DNA of 64,000 nt from Mytilinidion resinicola. Lineage: Eukaryota > Ascomycota > Dothideomycetes > Mytilinidiales > Mytilinidiaceae. A program made the translations under genes and the position numbers. The DNA is taken from the NCBI RefSeq assembly GCF_010093595.1, contig NW_022985437.1, positions 1,531,886-1,595,885 on the forward strand. Direction: 5' to 3'. The notes under the pieces are model-generated. The model made no database searches and had not been told where the DNA came from. It was given only the letters and a program-made list of their open reading frames with translations. Positions 23,715-35,500 of this stretch are shown piece by piece (position 1 is the stretch's first letter; every line of letters starts with the position of its first letter).

Positions 23715-24791
23715 ATGCGACTCTTCCTCCTCCCCGTATCCACGCGACGGACCCTGATCTACTGCGAGCGCATGCACGACAAGCTTGCGAGCGAGCGCAG
23801 CTACCTCGACAAACTCACCAACAAAGCTAATGAGACGTGGGCCAGCTGGGAAAAGGACGAGAAGAGTATCGCCAACTGGAAAAAAACCGTCACTGTCTAC
23901 GGCAACAAGGCCTTCAAGAGGATTCCGTTCGAGGAATGGGGCTTGAAGACGGTGCCAGCGCTTACAGCCAAGCGGCGGAAGCTGGAGCTGGAGGGCAAGG
24001 AGAAGGTCGAGGTGATCTTTCCCAAGCGGTTTGTGCATGAGGAGAGGGTGCCTGGCATATTGCAGCAGCTGGCGACGGAGCGTCAGGCGCTGCATAAGAA
24101 GACGATGATAGGCAGCATTGTTGCCATGCCTTTTACGGCTCCCTTTATGTTGATACCTGTGTAAGCTACATCTGCACCGGCGAAGACTCTGGTGGTGGCT
24201 GACGTTCCGAAGGATACCAAACATACCTTTCTTTTACCTCGTGTTCCGCGCATATTCGCATTGGAAAGGTAACTCTTCCCTATATGCCTGCAAAAGCTGT
24301 TTGCTGATTCAAATATAGCTTTGACTGGCTCGAAGCACCTACAATTCATCTTGGAAAACAAACTCCTAAAACCTGTCCCCTCCTCAGAGCTCGACGAGGC
24401 TTATGCTGCGGGGCTCATGTACCCTACCCGCGAAGCATCGCGCACCGCTCCACTCCCTACCCAGGAACAAGTGTATGAGATATCCAGCGTCGTCGGCAAG
24501 CAAACGAACGATGGCTCCGAAGACGTCATGGTATTACAGCGGTGGAATGGCAAGCTGATAGCTGAACGGTTCAAGCTTCCAGAGATGGAGATTGAGATAG
24601 AAAGAGCAGTAGAGCAGGTAGAGACAGCGATAAAGGGCAAGGAAGAATTGCTCGAGGAGAAGCGCGAGCTTGAGCGAGCGACTGCTTCTCCGGACAATGT
24701 GCAAACCAAAGAGCCCGCAGATACGAAGACGCCGTCAGAGAAATTTGGGGAAACATTGCGGGAGAAGAAAAATGATATCCCAAAGCGGTGA
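23715..24791 (+). CDS. MRX19: Mitochondrial K+/H+ exchange-related protein (Mit_KHE1 family)
   Basis: Inner-membrane protein family implicated in mitochondrial K+-H+ exchange (yeast Mrx19/Ydl183c relatives). Exons 23715-24160, 24213-24268, 24319-24791 give 324 aa. The N-terminus MRLFLLPVSTRRTLIYCER is short, basic and hydrophobic. A basic/charged region (WASWEKDEKSIANWKKTV, IPFEEWGLKTVP) precedes two hydrophobic segments at about 138-165 (IGSIVAMPFTAPFMLIPVI and PFFYLVFRAYSHWKA) assembled across both introns, then SKHLQFILE. The C-terminal third is a Glu/Lys-rich coiled coil. Introns are 52 and 50 nt; the first ends in AAG. Its 3' end converges with the epoxide-hydrolase-like gene 260 bp away. 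Confidence 0.85.
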
Positions 24792-25052
24792 CACATCGTT
24801 CAGAAAACTTTGTATCATAAGGTGTAAGACCGCTCAACTTTTTGGTGTAGAGACATGAACATAACGCATACTAATCAAAACCCTGTTATCACTCATATAT
24901 GTCATTTTTGCATGATCTGTGTTCACTCCCTTGCCACTGCATAAGGTTCTTCAGAATACTTTCATTGAAAGAGATTCTATTCAAGGGGCATCATAACTAC
25001 CTACTTGGACTTAACGTCCTAGCAATACGCCGTAATTCTCCCTCTGCTGTCC

Positions 25053-26596
25053 TTACTTCTCAATAGTCACCATTTCCCCCAGCCTTGACTTCAAAGCTCC
25101 GCCTTCGCCCTCCAAAGCCCATATCACAATCTGCTCCAGCGCATCCGCACCGATCTTCTCGACGGGAAGCCAGTGGCCGCCTTCTTCGATGACGACCACC
25201 TGACTTTGCTTCGTCAGGTAATCTGAAATCCCCTCCAGTGCCAGCCTTCGCTCAAAAGCGGGGTCTTTCTTCCCGTACACCAGCGTCACTGGCGCCTGGA
25301 GCGAACCCGGTGGCCCATCTTCAAAGAGGCCAGTGCCGCTGCTTGACCGACGAGAAAGCGATTGATCGTCGAGTTCTGACAGCCTCACAATCATCTCAAG
25401 CGACTTCTCCCATTTGCCCCTGAAGAGACCTTCGCGATATATTCGGATCTTCTCGGACCAGCCGCCGTCGTGTAGACGCTGTTTGACTGACTCCGGATAG
25501 GCCAGTCCATCCTCAGTGACGGTACCAAGTTGAGCTGCAGCTGGGCCAAGAGTTGCGGCCATGCATTCTGCCGCTTCGGTAGAGCTTAGGCCGGCTGGTC
25601 CTGGCCTTCTACTTAATTTGTGCAGTAGTCTCAGGAACCACCTGCCTCCCATGCGGCCGGCGAAGTTGGAGAGTGGCTGCGGCAGGTGGAACACGACAAT
25701 ATAGCCAGATTTGCGAGCTTGGCTGAGAAGGGGTGTAACAGTCCGGAAAGCAGTCTTGAGAAGGCGAACAGAAAGCGGACGCTGCAGCCATGTGTGTAGC
25801 ATCTGTTTCGAGGAGCCTAGGTGAGCCTTTGCTGTCGAAGCTATTTGCTCTGGCTGTTGCTCCTGTCAGTATATCAATGTAGTGGAGAGAATCTTGATAG
25901 ATTCAACATACGAGTACGGCGCTGCTGATAATGAATCGATCCACAATTTGAGGGGCTTCAGAAGCCAGTCTGAAGGCTACGACGGAGCCCCAGTCATGCG
26001 ACACGACCAATACCCGACCTCCATTCTGAATCGGATACTGGTCTCGCATGCCGATGATGAAGGTTCCCATAGCTTCGAGCACCGTCTCGGCGGAGTAGTC
26101 AGGGAGGTTGTCGCTCCCTCCATAGCCACCGAGATCTACTGCAACGAGGACGCTGTCCTTCAAGAGCTCGGGTGAGGCTAGCAATCGCTCCCAGAGAATC
26201 CAGCTATCCGGAAAGCCTGATATTGTTAGCTTGAATCGCGATGCCGTGAGTGATGAACATGCCGTGCAGGAACACAACAAGGTTCTTTGGGGTAGTCACT
26301 GCATGTTCCATGTAATGCAGTCTTCGGCCATTCTTTAAAGTAAAGAAACGATGCTTGAATCCGAACGGCGAGCTTGCAAGGTCCCAGAATTTGCGCTGAG
26401 CTGTCCGGAATAACGTCATTAGTTCGGTACATCATCAACAGTCTGTGGCTCGCATACCAGCTGCTAGTCCCTGCTTCTCTGTGTCTGTGATGCTGCGAGT
26501 GAGAGAACCGTCCAGAGCAGCAAGGGCGGTGAACACAGCGAGCGTGAACACTCCATAGAAAAGGCTTACGCCTTTGGCAACCGCGTCGAGGAACAT
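25053..26596 (-). CDS. Alpha/beta hydrolase, epoxide-hydrolase-like, membrane-anchored
   Basis: Exons 26458-26596, 26263-26400, 25912-26216, 25053-25862 give 463 aa. An N-terminal hydrophobic segment (VSLFYGVFTLAVFTALAAL, about 10-28) suggests a membrane anchor. The fold shows the oxyanion motif HGFPDSW (92-98), DLGGYGGSD, the nucleophile elbow SHDWGS with Asp167, an acid in YGKKDP (about Asp394) and the histidine in EEGGHWLP (about His424). Asp in the elbow points to epoxide hydrolase or haloacid/haloalkane-type chemistry rather than a serine hydrolase; substrate unknown. The second intron (26217-26262) has a GC donor (GCATGT), needed to restore HGFPDSW. Other introns: 26401-26457 and 25863-25911. 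A TGACGTCA site lies about 310 bp upstream. Confidence 0.88.
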
Positions 26597-27500
26597 GGTG
26601 GCAGTGTATTAGCTAGACTAGCTCCTAATCAGTGGCTGTAATGTGAAGGGAATCCATCGAAGGCATTATTCGAGGGATCTGAAGTGTAGTTGAACAATCG
26701 ACGTTTGATGAACAGAGTGTCTCCTGATGAGGAAATGACCATCGCGCAGTGGCACCGTTTTACGAAGACCCCGCAAACATTGATTGGGAGCCGTCACACG
26801 CTCATGCATACATTTCAAACTTCCGCCTCGTGTTTTAGAGTCTGACATGCTGAATTTTGAGTAGCAGCGAACTCGTACGGGCAGCACTGAACGTTGTTTG
26901 GGATATGACGTCATAATGCAATATGATTGGCTGATAGTTCACGATCACGTGATGCTGTCCCAGTCGTTCACATTGGGTACCGTGAGATAATTAACCAGTG
27001 CATAGGCACTGCTCACCAGGTTCCTCCGCGTTAAACCCTCTCACGCACGACAGTGATCAAAAGCAGTGAGAGTATTGTTATCCTGCACCATAATATAATA
27101 TCTAGAATATACGGACCCGCACAAGGTCTCAAACCCACGTTCATATTTACGAAATACATTAGCGCTATGAGTATCCGACATATGAAAAGCAAAGAGAGAT
27201 GCACGGCTTGCAATGCAGAAGAAGATCTGGAAACGCAAACCATGCCTCAGGAAAAGCAGAGTCAGGAAACTAATATTACATAGCAGACATTAACGGACCA
27301 TGGAAGGGAAAAGTGACCATGGAAGACATCCGAGAATTACGCTCATGGGTATGTCGCTGTACAAGGCCAATTATATACGTGTCCGCCCATACATGATGAA
27401 AAAGCTCCTAGTATCGTTGTCCCTAGCACCCATCTCGAGTTAATTTGGGACAAAGCGCTGCGTGCTCTTGGAACCTAGTCCAACGAACCAAGGGTGATCA
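26597..27500. other. Intergenic region upstream of epoxide-hydrolase-like gene
   Basis: 0.9 kb between this gene's start and the glycogenin stop. It carries a perfect CRE/ATF palindrome TGACGTCA (26906-26913) and an ATCACGTGAT palindrome (26944-26953), both plausible promoter elements of the hydrolase gene. No gene is supported. Confidence 0.5.
26906..26913. promoter_or_regulatory. CRE/ATF-type palindrome TGACGTCA
   Basis: Perfect 8-bp site bound by ATF/CREB bZIP factors (AtfA type in filamentous fungi), 310 bp upstream of the epoxide-hydrolase-like start. Stress regulation would fit a detoxifying enzyme; inference only. Confidence 0.4.
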
Positions 27501-30045
27501 TTAACTTTCCCGTACTTCAGGCGTAGCAGCATCCGTTTCAGACTCTGCTCCAAAATTCGGGTCGCGTAATACGGACTTGTCCGATGCCGTTGTCGGTGAA
27601 ATAGGCTTCGGTGCGAGAATCGTCGGTCCTGCATCATCGGCCGCCGAATCGTTCGATTCTTCCCGTGGAGTCCTGCCCATGAGTCTGTTCTCGTCCAGAT
27701 TAAATTCAACCGGTCGCCCATTGCCGCTGCCAACAGGCACGGAATGCTCCGGCAGGTCCCTGAGCGGCGTTTCCTTCTTTTCTAGGTGCTTTAGGTGCTC
27801 GAACTCGACCAGGGAGGAACGGCGCAGCTGTTCGAGCTTCAGATCCGGATCCTTGAAGGACGGTGAAAGTTAGCGTTTGGTTCCAGTCAGGAGTGCAACA
27901 ACAGCATCAACATCAGATTCGGACTGCAAAGTCAGACCGTGCGATTTCGCAAGCGCATTCACAGTACCTGGACTCGGAAAGTATGAAGGCGTTAAAGAGG
28001 CCAAGGGCGCGCCTCGAGAACTGACGCCGCTGAAGGGGCTTATTTTGACCGGAGGCGCGGTCACGGTTTGAGGGCTCTGAACAGTAGGAGCCAATGTCGG
28101 GGCGGTTGAAGCAGAAGCGCTTGACGAAAGTCGATGATGTACGCGACGAAACGAAGCAGCGCTCGTAGAAGAAAAACCGCATTGTGGACATACCCAGTCG
28201 ACTTGGTCCGGCACGCCTTCGGCGGCTGGCAATTCTCCTGCCTCATCCCTCTCATCACCCCAGAAGGTTGGCCGACGAATCGGTGCAGGCGTAACCGGAA
28301 GACTCGGCCTCTCGACGGCAGTAGGGAAATCTGTCAATATAAGGCTCTCGCGACGCTCTTGTCGGCTTAGAGTCGGCGAGAGAATGGACGGTCCACCAGC
28401 CGGCCCTAGTGTTTCGATGCCCGGCGAGGGTCTTCCATGTCGTGTCTGTGCTTCCATGATCGCACGCACATAGCTTTCGATACCCGGTACGCTGTCCCAG
28501 GCATTGCTGCTCTGTGAGAAAGCCTGCCACCCTTCCTCTGCCGTTTGTGGCGGCGAGGTCGATGATTCCGGTCCCTTCTCTTCCAATTTTGAGGCCGCGG
28601 AGGCTGAGACGGTAGGTATTGGGGCGGGGGGGAGATCTTCGGCGAAGACGCGGGTTGGTTTCGGTACACTGCGTTCTTTTTCCCATGGGAAAATTGGTTT
28701 TGGCTTGTCAGCGACTGTAGGTTTCGTCTCAGGTACCTGGTACCACATGTCTTTAGGTGGTTCTGGATATGACTGCGGCGCTTGAAAGAGGGATCGGCTT
28801 TCGGTCCACTCATACGTTTGGCTGGGAAAGTTGGCTGCCTCAGGTTTCGATTCAGAGGGAGGCTCCGAGCTGTGGATGTCAATTCACTCCTTGAAGGTAC
28901 TAACATTATGGCCAAGCTTACCGTGTCGCGTCCCAAGACATAATGGGAGCAGAGAACTTTCGTTGGTCAACCGTGGGTGTCGGCTCTACATAGCCTTGGT
29001 CAATGTTCTCCACAGTCTCTCCAGGGTCAGACAGCGGCAGTTCCGTACTAGTGGTTGGCGCTTCTGGCTCGATGATCTGGGGCGTTGAAATTAGATGTTC
29101 GATAGATGTGGTTCCGAAGTCGACGCTTTTTACCTCGCCGTGAACGTGCTTTTGCACTGTTGTGGATGGGAAGCCTCCAGCGGAGCGTGAAGTCTGAAGT
29201 CGCGTAAGAGGAGCGCGAGCTAATGCATCCGGTCTACTGACTGATTGTCCCTTCAGGTGCTTGTCGTACACAGCCCACCAGCGTCCCAGAAGCTCGTTGT
29301 AGACACCTCCTGGACTCTGCCGCCCCTTGGTCCACGGTTTGTCCTTGCCAATGAAGTGGACCATCTTGATGTTGCTCTTGTAGTGCCGGTATGCTGGTTC
29401 CCACTGGTACTGGGCGTTCGGAGTGCAGTTGTAGGTAAAGCTGAGCCTATGCCAGTTCTTGTGCTCGTAGTATTGGTTCAAGAGGCCCTGGTCAGCTCCG
29501 TCGAAGCTATCTCCACTGGCCGCCAGAGTCTGAAGCGCCCAGTAGTCACCCATGTTCGGAGTGAGGACCATGACGCCAGTATTGAAAGCATCTGGCCAGC
29601 CAACATCGGGAGCAGCCGCAAAGGGAGCATCAATGTTGAAGAGCTCGTCCGGCGCGCGTAGAGCCACGACATCGGCGTCTATGTACACAATCTTGCTAAA
29701 CTGAACTTGTCTCCAGAGGGCTATCTTGGTGAAGGCGAAAGCAAGATCGGCACGGTCCATGAGGAAGAGATTCGAAGGATTGGGGGTTCGAATCCGCTCG
29801 ACGGGAATGAGATAGTCATACAGGGCCTGTGGAGGTCAGGACAAGGCCGTTGACATTAGAGAACTATCTGTACGGACCTTGAGTTCGGTGACTGTGTCGG
29901 CGGATAAGGTGTCCAGCGTGACGAGGACCGCCAGCTTCTTGGTAGTGCCGCCATCTCGCAAGGAATGAGCTAGGACTGCAGCGCCGGGAAGGTACGCATC
30001 GCTCATGAGCAGCGTGCAATACACTTGCTCGCCATAGCTCGCCAT
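27501..30045 (-). CDS. GYG1: Glycogenin, self-glucosylating glycogen primer (GT8)
   Basis: Cytosolic GT8 glucosyltransferase that primes glycogen by self-glucosylation with UDP-glucose. Preferred exons 29878-30045, 28922-29826, 28194-28869, 27501-27851 give 699 aa. The catalytic domain (1 to about 270) shows QVYCTLLMSDAYLPGAAVL, the Mn-binding DAD at 106-108 (VYIDADVVAL), FNTGVMVLTPN, DQGLLNQYY and MVHFIGKDKPW. The long Pro/Ser-rich tail includes EPPKDMWYQVPE, PIFPWE, PTRVFAED and the RRSSLVEFEHLK segment near the end. Exon 3 could instead continue through VCPQCGFSS to a stop at 27870, giving a different tail (see findings); the 342 nt intron 27852-28193 is therefore less certain than the others. 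First introns: 29827-29877 and 28870-28921. Confidence 0.88.
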
Positions 30046-30624
30046 AGTCGAGGACAGCTCCGGTCCCGAGGATGAAGGAGTGGAGGTAAGAGGCGTCGGC
30101 GGCTCAGAGCTCGGTTTGGAGCTCGTTTTCCCCGCTCTAGCTCGACCTTGACGTAGCGGAGGAGCTCACGAGCTGTCGGTCACGCGCAGACAACGGAGCA
30201 AGAAGAGACGGCTAGACGAGGACAATGGGCGCGAGAGTGTGGTCCATGGTCAATTGGCCGCCGCGCAGTCGGCACAGCTCCGAGCTGCTGAGGTGGTAAT
30301 GCAATCTCCCAGTCTTCAGCATGCCCTGTATGTTGCCGTGGCGCGCCCGTATCTCACGCCATTGGCTATCCCGACAGCCGTTGTACAAACGGGTCGGTTG
30401 ACCTGGAGATATCGGCTATGGCCGCAAGCTGCTCCGAGCACGGGAATCAACATCACGCATCCATCCCGGTTCATGGAAATCGCCGTCGTCATGTAAAGAT
30501 TATCGTATCGCTGTTAAATATCTTAGAAATCAAGGAATGGCATCGAGCTTTATACATGCCACTGCAAGAGTGGTTTAGTGACATGACCACTGGCTCATAT
30601 CGATACTCCTCTATTTTATATTCA
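30046..30624. other. Glycogenin promoter region
   Basis: 579 bp between the glycogenin start and the stop of the upstream minus-strand RAD51-like gene. It must contain the glycogenin promoter and the 3' UTR of the neighbour. No specific element was recognised. Confidence 0.4.
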
Positions 30625-32094
30625 CTACCCGTGCGACCCGTACACCACCGCCTCCAACCCCCCGATATCGTTACACTGAAAAAACCCCAACCTGCCCGCC
30701 CTACCGTCCCACCCATCACTGAGAATCTCAATCACATGTGCCATCTCCGCGCCCCGTTTCTCCCTGGGCAGTTTCGATACCATGAAGTGTATGTCGACGA
30801 GGAACGGGAACGTCTTTCCAAGCGCGGGATGTGTCGTACAGGCCTCAAACGCTGATGACGTGCAGTAGTTCTGTAAAGCTGAGGCGGTATCTGGACCGTC
30901 CGGATGAGAGCCATCAGCGGGTGTGGGAGGCGGACGTCGCGTAATACCCGAGTTTATGACGAGCGATGTCAGGTTGTGGCTTCGCGCGAGCTGTGAGAGA
31001 TCGCGCATTAAAGAGGCAAGCATTGCATGGGCTGTGGAATGTCAGAGAAGTTAAGAAGAGCGAATGATATGCAGAATCGCCTGCTGAACTGACAAAGCAA
31101 GAGAAGAGAGCAGCATTACCTTGCACATATTTGACCTTCATGAGTGGGCTCAGCACTTGGGTAATGTTATCGACAATGAGCATCCAAGTGGCCCCTCCAC
31201 CTTCATCCGCGCTGACATCTGGACTCAGATGCCGCCTCTCTTCAGGGCGATGTGGCTGCCATGTTTCCCGCGTAATCATGCCTACGAAGAGCATTTCTTC
31301 CTCTTCGTCCTCTTCATCTTCGCTGTCTGCTACTTCTACTCTCCGGCTACGATCCGGCTTAGGAGGAGCTGTCGTTTTACTTGGAGGCGTTTTGGCCGCT
31401 GATCTCGGAGCTGTCTGGCTGATCTCTTCCTTCAATTCCTCCAAAGCCTCCTTCATGCCAACGAAGTCGAAGACACGCATGATCTTCACCCTCTCGAGCG
31501 CTGTGGCGGCAATGTCGTCTGGCTCGAGCGACCCATTGTTCGGCTTCGCATGCTGTGGCACGACATCCCGTTGGAGATGAGAGACCAGGGTAGTGTGCAG
31601 TCTTAACACGTCAAAGTTGCCGGAAGTATCGATGATAGCAGCATGCGATCGTGCATTTTCAAGGAGATGTGAGGATAAGAAAGCGAGAGCTAGCTGTATG
31701 ATAGATTAATATGAGATTGTGGAATAAAAAATCCGCGTGTAGGGAAACAAAAGCACGTGGATTCGATGTGAGGAATCAGATAGGAACAAGAAAGCAGAAA
31801 CGGGCGTCACAAGCAATGATTAGGATGGACAAAACCAAAACGATTCAACAGGATAGCATTAGCAAAACACAAACCCACCCCGGTCTTCCCAGCCTGCCCT
31901 TCACCGGAAACACAGCACAACCCCCTGATCCCCCTTTCCTTCCTTCCCTCCAGCGCTTCGTCCACACTCCGACACCCTGTTGTTACCCGTGGGATGCGCG
32001 GGTGTTCTCTATCGCGCGCTATCAGTGTCGCAATCTCATCGGGATGGACCAGGGATGCGGCATCGGCTGGAAGGGATGTGCCGAAAGCGGCCAT
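30625..32094 (-). CDS. RAD51-family recombination ATPase (RAD51 paralog-like)
   Basis: RecA-fold ATPase resembling eukaryotic RAD51 paralogs (Rad51D/Xrcc2/Rlp1/Rad55-57 group), expected in homologous recombination. Exons 31879-32094, 31120-31693, 30625-31031 give 398 aa. A short N-terminal region leads to TTGCRSVDEAL, then Walker A GEGQAGKT (64-71), followed at once by the first intron (31694-31878, 185 nt). AAIIDTSGNFDVLRL follows, then a Lys/Pro-rich and acidic insert (DSEDEEDEEEE) not typical of the RecA core, and Walker B WMLIVDN. After the second intron (31032-31119): MLASLMRDLSQLARSHNLTSLVINSG, the usual L2-adjacent 'ladder', and a C-terminal strand region. Which paralog it is I cannot say. 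Divergent from CTF18. Confidence 0.82.
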
Positions 32095-32508
32095 GCAGTC
32101 AGTTGATGCTTGAGGTCGAGATTTGGAAACGCCAAGTGTCGTTGGTGGAGACTTGGGAGTGGAGCTGCATCAAGTTTGTTTTCTCCTAAAAATTTGGGGA
32201 TCCTATATTTCAGACCACTATCCGAGGCGACTAAAAGAGTTTATCAATCGTTCAAAATGCCATATGTTTGCGTGAGATTTGCAATGGCGTTACCCCTTAT
32301 TTTAGTCCGCCTACTTTTGAAGTGGTTTGTACACGGCAGCTGTTTGCGAAAGCAATGGTCTTGTATAGGTCACGTGGCGCATTTTAGTCTGCTGGCCCGT
32401 GCGTACATTCTCTTTACGCGACGACGCGTGAAGCTGCAACATTCACTACTGCTTTGCACTCTGCACGAGAACCACAATGTTTGCTCGCGTAACGTGTATC
32501 TGGAATTC
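32095..32508. promoter_or_regulatory. Divergent RAD51-like / CTF18 promoter
   Basis: 414 bp shared by two DNA-repair/replication genes. It contains an MCB box ACGCGT (32424-32429) with a near-copy ACGCGA at 32416-32421 and a CACGTG at 32371-32376. MCB boxes are bound by MBF (Mbp1-Swi6) for G1/S expression. Confidence 0.55.
32424..32429. promoter_or_regulatory. MluI cell-cycle box ACGCGT
   Basis: Palindromic MCB core, 80 bp upstream of the CTF18 start and 330 bp from the RAD51-like start; a degenerate copy lies 8 bp away. Typical for G1/S-regulated replication and repair genes. Confidence 0.5.
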
Positions 32509-35500
32509 ATGAAGGACTCTTCTCCATGCTTCCCCTCTTCATTCGATCCCGCAATCCACCTCCACTCCGAGCTTGACGCGTACGACGCGCCCCACGAAGA
32601 CGTTTCTTATTCCGACGATCTCGAAGCATTGCACGATACCTTAAAGGAAACTACTGCGGAAAAGAACAGACAAGGGATCGTGATTCAGCATAGAGCTTGG
32701 AAACTCCCTGACGTCTTTCGAAGCGAGGAGAATTATATAATTGGTACACAGCATTACACGCCGCAGACCGTCCTTCAACGACTAATGGATCCTAGATAGT
32801 CCGCTGAGGGCTCCTAGAACATTTCTTCCCTCTCTTGTCAACCCGACCACCTCTTCTAGCTATCCAGCTCCCCCCTCATCTCCACCAATATCCACGATGC
32901 CGATGATATCCTCACCAGTCGCGTATCCACCGAGCTCTTCGCCGAAGCTCGGATCGCCGAAGAAGAGGAAATGGGCTGATGTTCCACGGAGTCCGTTGAA
33001 AGATGTAGATTCGAATTATTCTACTAAAGCTTTTGGCGGATTTCTGCAAGCGGAATCGGATGATGAGGATGATTTCAACGCATTTCTGTCGAAGAAACGC
33101 GCTAGGACGGTCCTGAAAGATGTCGTGGCGGACAATACACCACCAGCAAGCCAAGGAGAATCTGTTTTGGACCCCGAAACGGTCGCAGTAGAAGACTTGG
33201 ATGCATATTTCAAGACTCCGTCACCCGTGAAGCAGGCCCAAGAGCCACAAGATCCAGTTCCGACGACTGATAGGCGTCCTCTGATGGCGACAACAGCAGC
33301 AGGGCGGTCGATATACGTAGGGCAAAAGACCGCCGCTCCACTCATGTCGTACGAGCAACTCATCGCATCTCGCTCCACCGTTGTTGAAGGAAAGGCACAG
33401 AGAAGCTACTACGGAATCGATATCCATCAATTGATGGACGATGCAATCCAAGAAGATATGGAGGCTGCGAAAGCAAGAGAAAATGAGAGGAACGCGCCAA
33501 AAGAGTCCGTTGAGCAGCCACAGGACATCGTACCACCTGGAAAGAATAGGAAAACCTTGATGTGGACCGAGAAATACCGGGCTCGCAAGTTTACGGATTT
33601 GGTCGGAGACGAGCGTACTCACAGATCGGTGCTACGCTGGCTGAAGAGCTGGGATCCTATAGTGTTTCCTGGCTCCAGTAAATCAAAGGCGAAAGCTGGC
33701 CAGGCTTCTAGCGACGATGTTGAAGAGCAAAAGCATCGCAGGATTCTCATGTTAACAGGACCACCCGGTCTCGGCAAGACTACCCTAGCTCATGTTTGCG
33801 CCAGACAAGCAGGCTACGAGATTCAAGAGATTAACGCTAGTGACGAACGAAGTCACAACGTTGTAAAAGGAAGAATCCGCGACATGGTCGGTACCGAGAA
33901 TGTCAGAGGTGTCAACACGAAGACTGCTGATGGCAAGACAAGAAAGGCTGGCAAGCCTGTGTGCGTCGTTGTTGATGAAGTGGATGGCGTCGTCGGTGGT
34001 AGTGGTGGTTCTGGAGAAGGAGGCTTCATCAAAGCACTGATTGACCTCGTCAATCTAGACCAGAAGAACTCTAGCATGATAGGGGTGCAGACGAACGCTC
34101 CGAAAAAGAAACGGAAGGGCGATAAGTTTAGGCTTCTACGTCCGTTGATATTGATCTGCAACGACGTCTATCATCCGTCGTTACGACCGTTACGCCAGTC
34201 TTCCATTGCCGAGATTGTTCATATCCGTAAGCCACCGCTAAACATGGTTATCTCTCGCATGCATTCCATATTCGAGAAAGAAGGCATTCCCTGCGACTCA
34301 GATGGCGTTCGTCGACTTTGCGAGGCTACGTGGGGCGTGAGCACGAAGAAGGAGGGAGGCACAGGAACCGGAACGGGAGAGGGCGATATACGTGGTGTCA
34401 TGGTAGTGGGTGAATGGATTGCCGGCAAACTTCGATCATCGCTGAACTCGCAACCTGGCATCACGAGACTTACGAGGCGATGGATCGAGGACAATGTTTT
34501 GGACGGTCTTTCTCACGGAGGTGGCGCAGCCAGAAGCCTTGGGCGCGGTGGAGCGAAAGAGGTTGCAGAAAGGGTGTTTCGTGAAGGAGCAGGATTTCCC
34601 AAGAGCGCTGTCGCTGTTGAGCAGAACAAGGGCTATATGGACGGCACAGGGGTAATTGGTGTGGCAGAAGCAAGCAAGCGACGGGCCATGGAACGACTTC
34701 GAGAGATGATTGACACCAGTGGAGAGACTGACAAGATTGCAATGGGTAAGTAAATCCGTACACTCTCATCAAATTATGGTGCTTACGACCACAGACTGCT
34801 TCACTAGCTACCCCAATCAGCCCTGGCAAGATGACACCTTCCTCAGTAAACCCAATGCCGCCTACGAATGGCTCAGCTTCCACGACACCCTGTCCTCTGC
34901 TGTCCACGGCTCCCAAGAATGGGAACTGGCACCTTACCTCTCCCAATCCGTCCTCGCATTCCACCATCTCTTCGCGTCTTCAGGCCGCGCAGCTCAGAAA
35001 AATTCGGATCCTTCTGCCGAGGAAAGCCCCTTCACAGGCCCGAGCGCACCATACACGGCGAATGAAGTCCAGCGATCCAACAAAGCCTCTCTCGTCGCCC
35101 TCCAATCATCCCTCACCCTCCCACTTACACGCATGTTCCGTTCTCCCGAGGATCTTGCCACCGACCTTCTCCCTTATGTTCTTCGTATGCTCTCTCCAGA
35201 TATCAAGCCTGTTATTGTCAATACCGGCTCTACAGCCGACAAAAACCGCAACGTAGCCACCGCGTCTGTCCGCAAGGCTAGCGAGAAGGTTCTCGTCAAG
35301 CGTGCTGTGGATGCCATGGCAGCTACAGGTGTACGGTTCGAGCGATCACGCGTCGAATTCGATGATGCTGGTGCCCGCGGAAACTATGGCGGATGGGTCT
35401 TTCGTATGGAACCACCCCTAGACGTGCTCGGTCAGTTTGAGACGATGGGAGGGAAGAGAGACGAGAAGGTCCGATTCGCGGTCCGACAGGTTCTAGAAAT

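Noticed and set aside
27440..27733. Independent gene downstream of glycogenin
   Set aside because: Part of it is antisense or frame-shifted reading of the last glycogenin exon (RRSSLVEFEHLK region).
29785..29795. tRNA T-loop-like word GGTTCGAATCC
   Set aside because: It lies inside the glycogenin catalytic exon, encoding part of RIRTPNPS, and no acceptor or anticodon stems surround it.
32509..32799. Separate 96-aa gene upstream of CTF18
   Set aside because: A phase-correct 52-nt intron joins it to CTF18, and the downstream frame is open back to the acceptor; it is best read as the CTF18 N-terminus.
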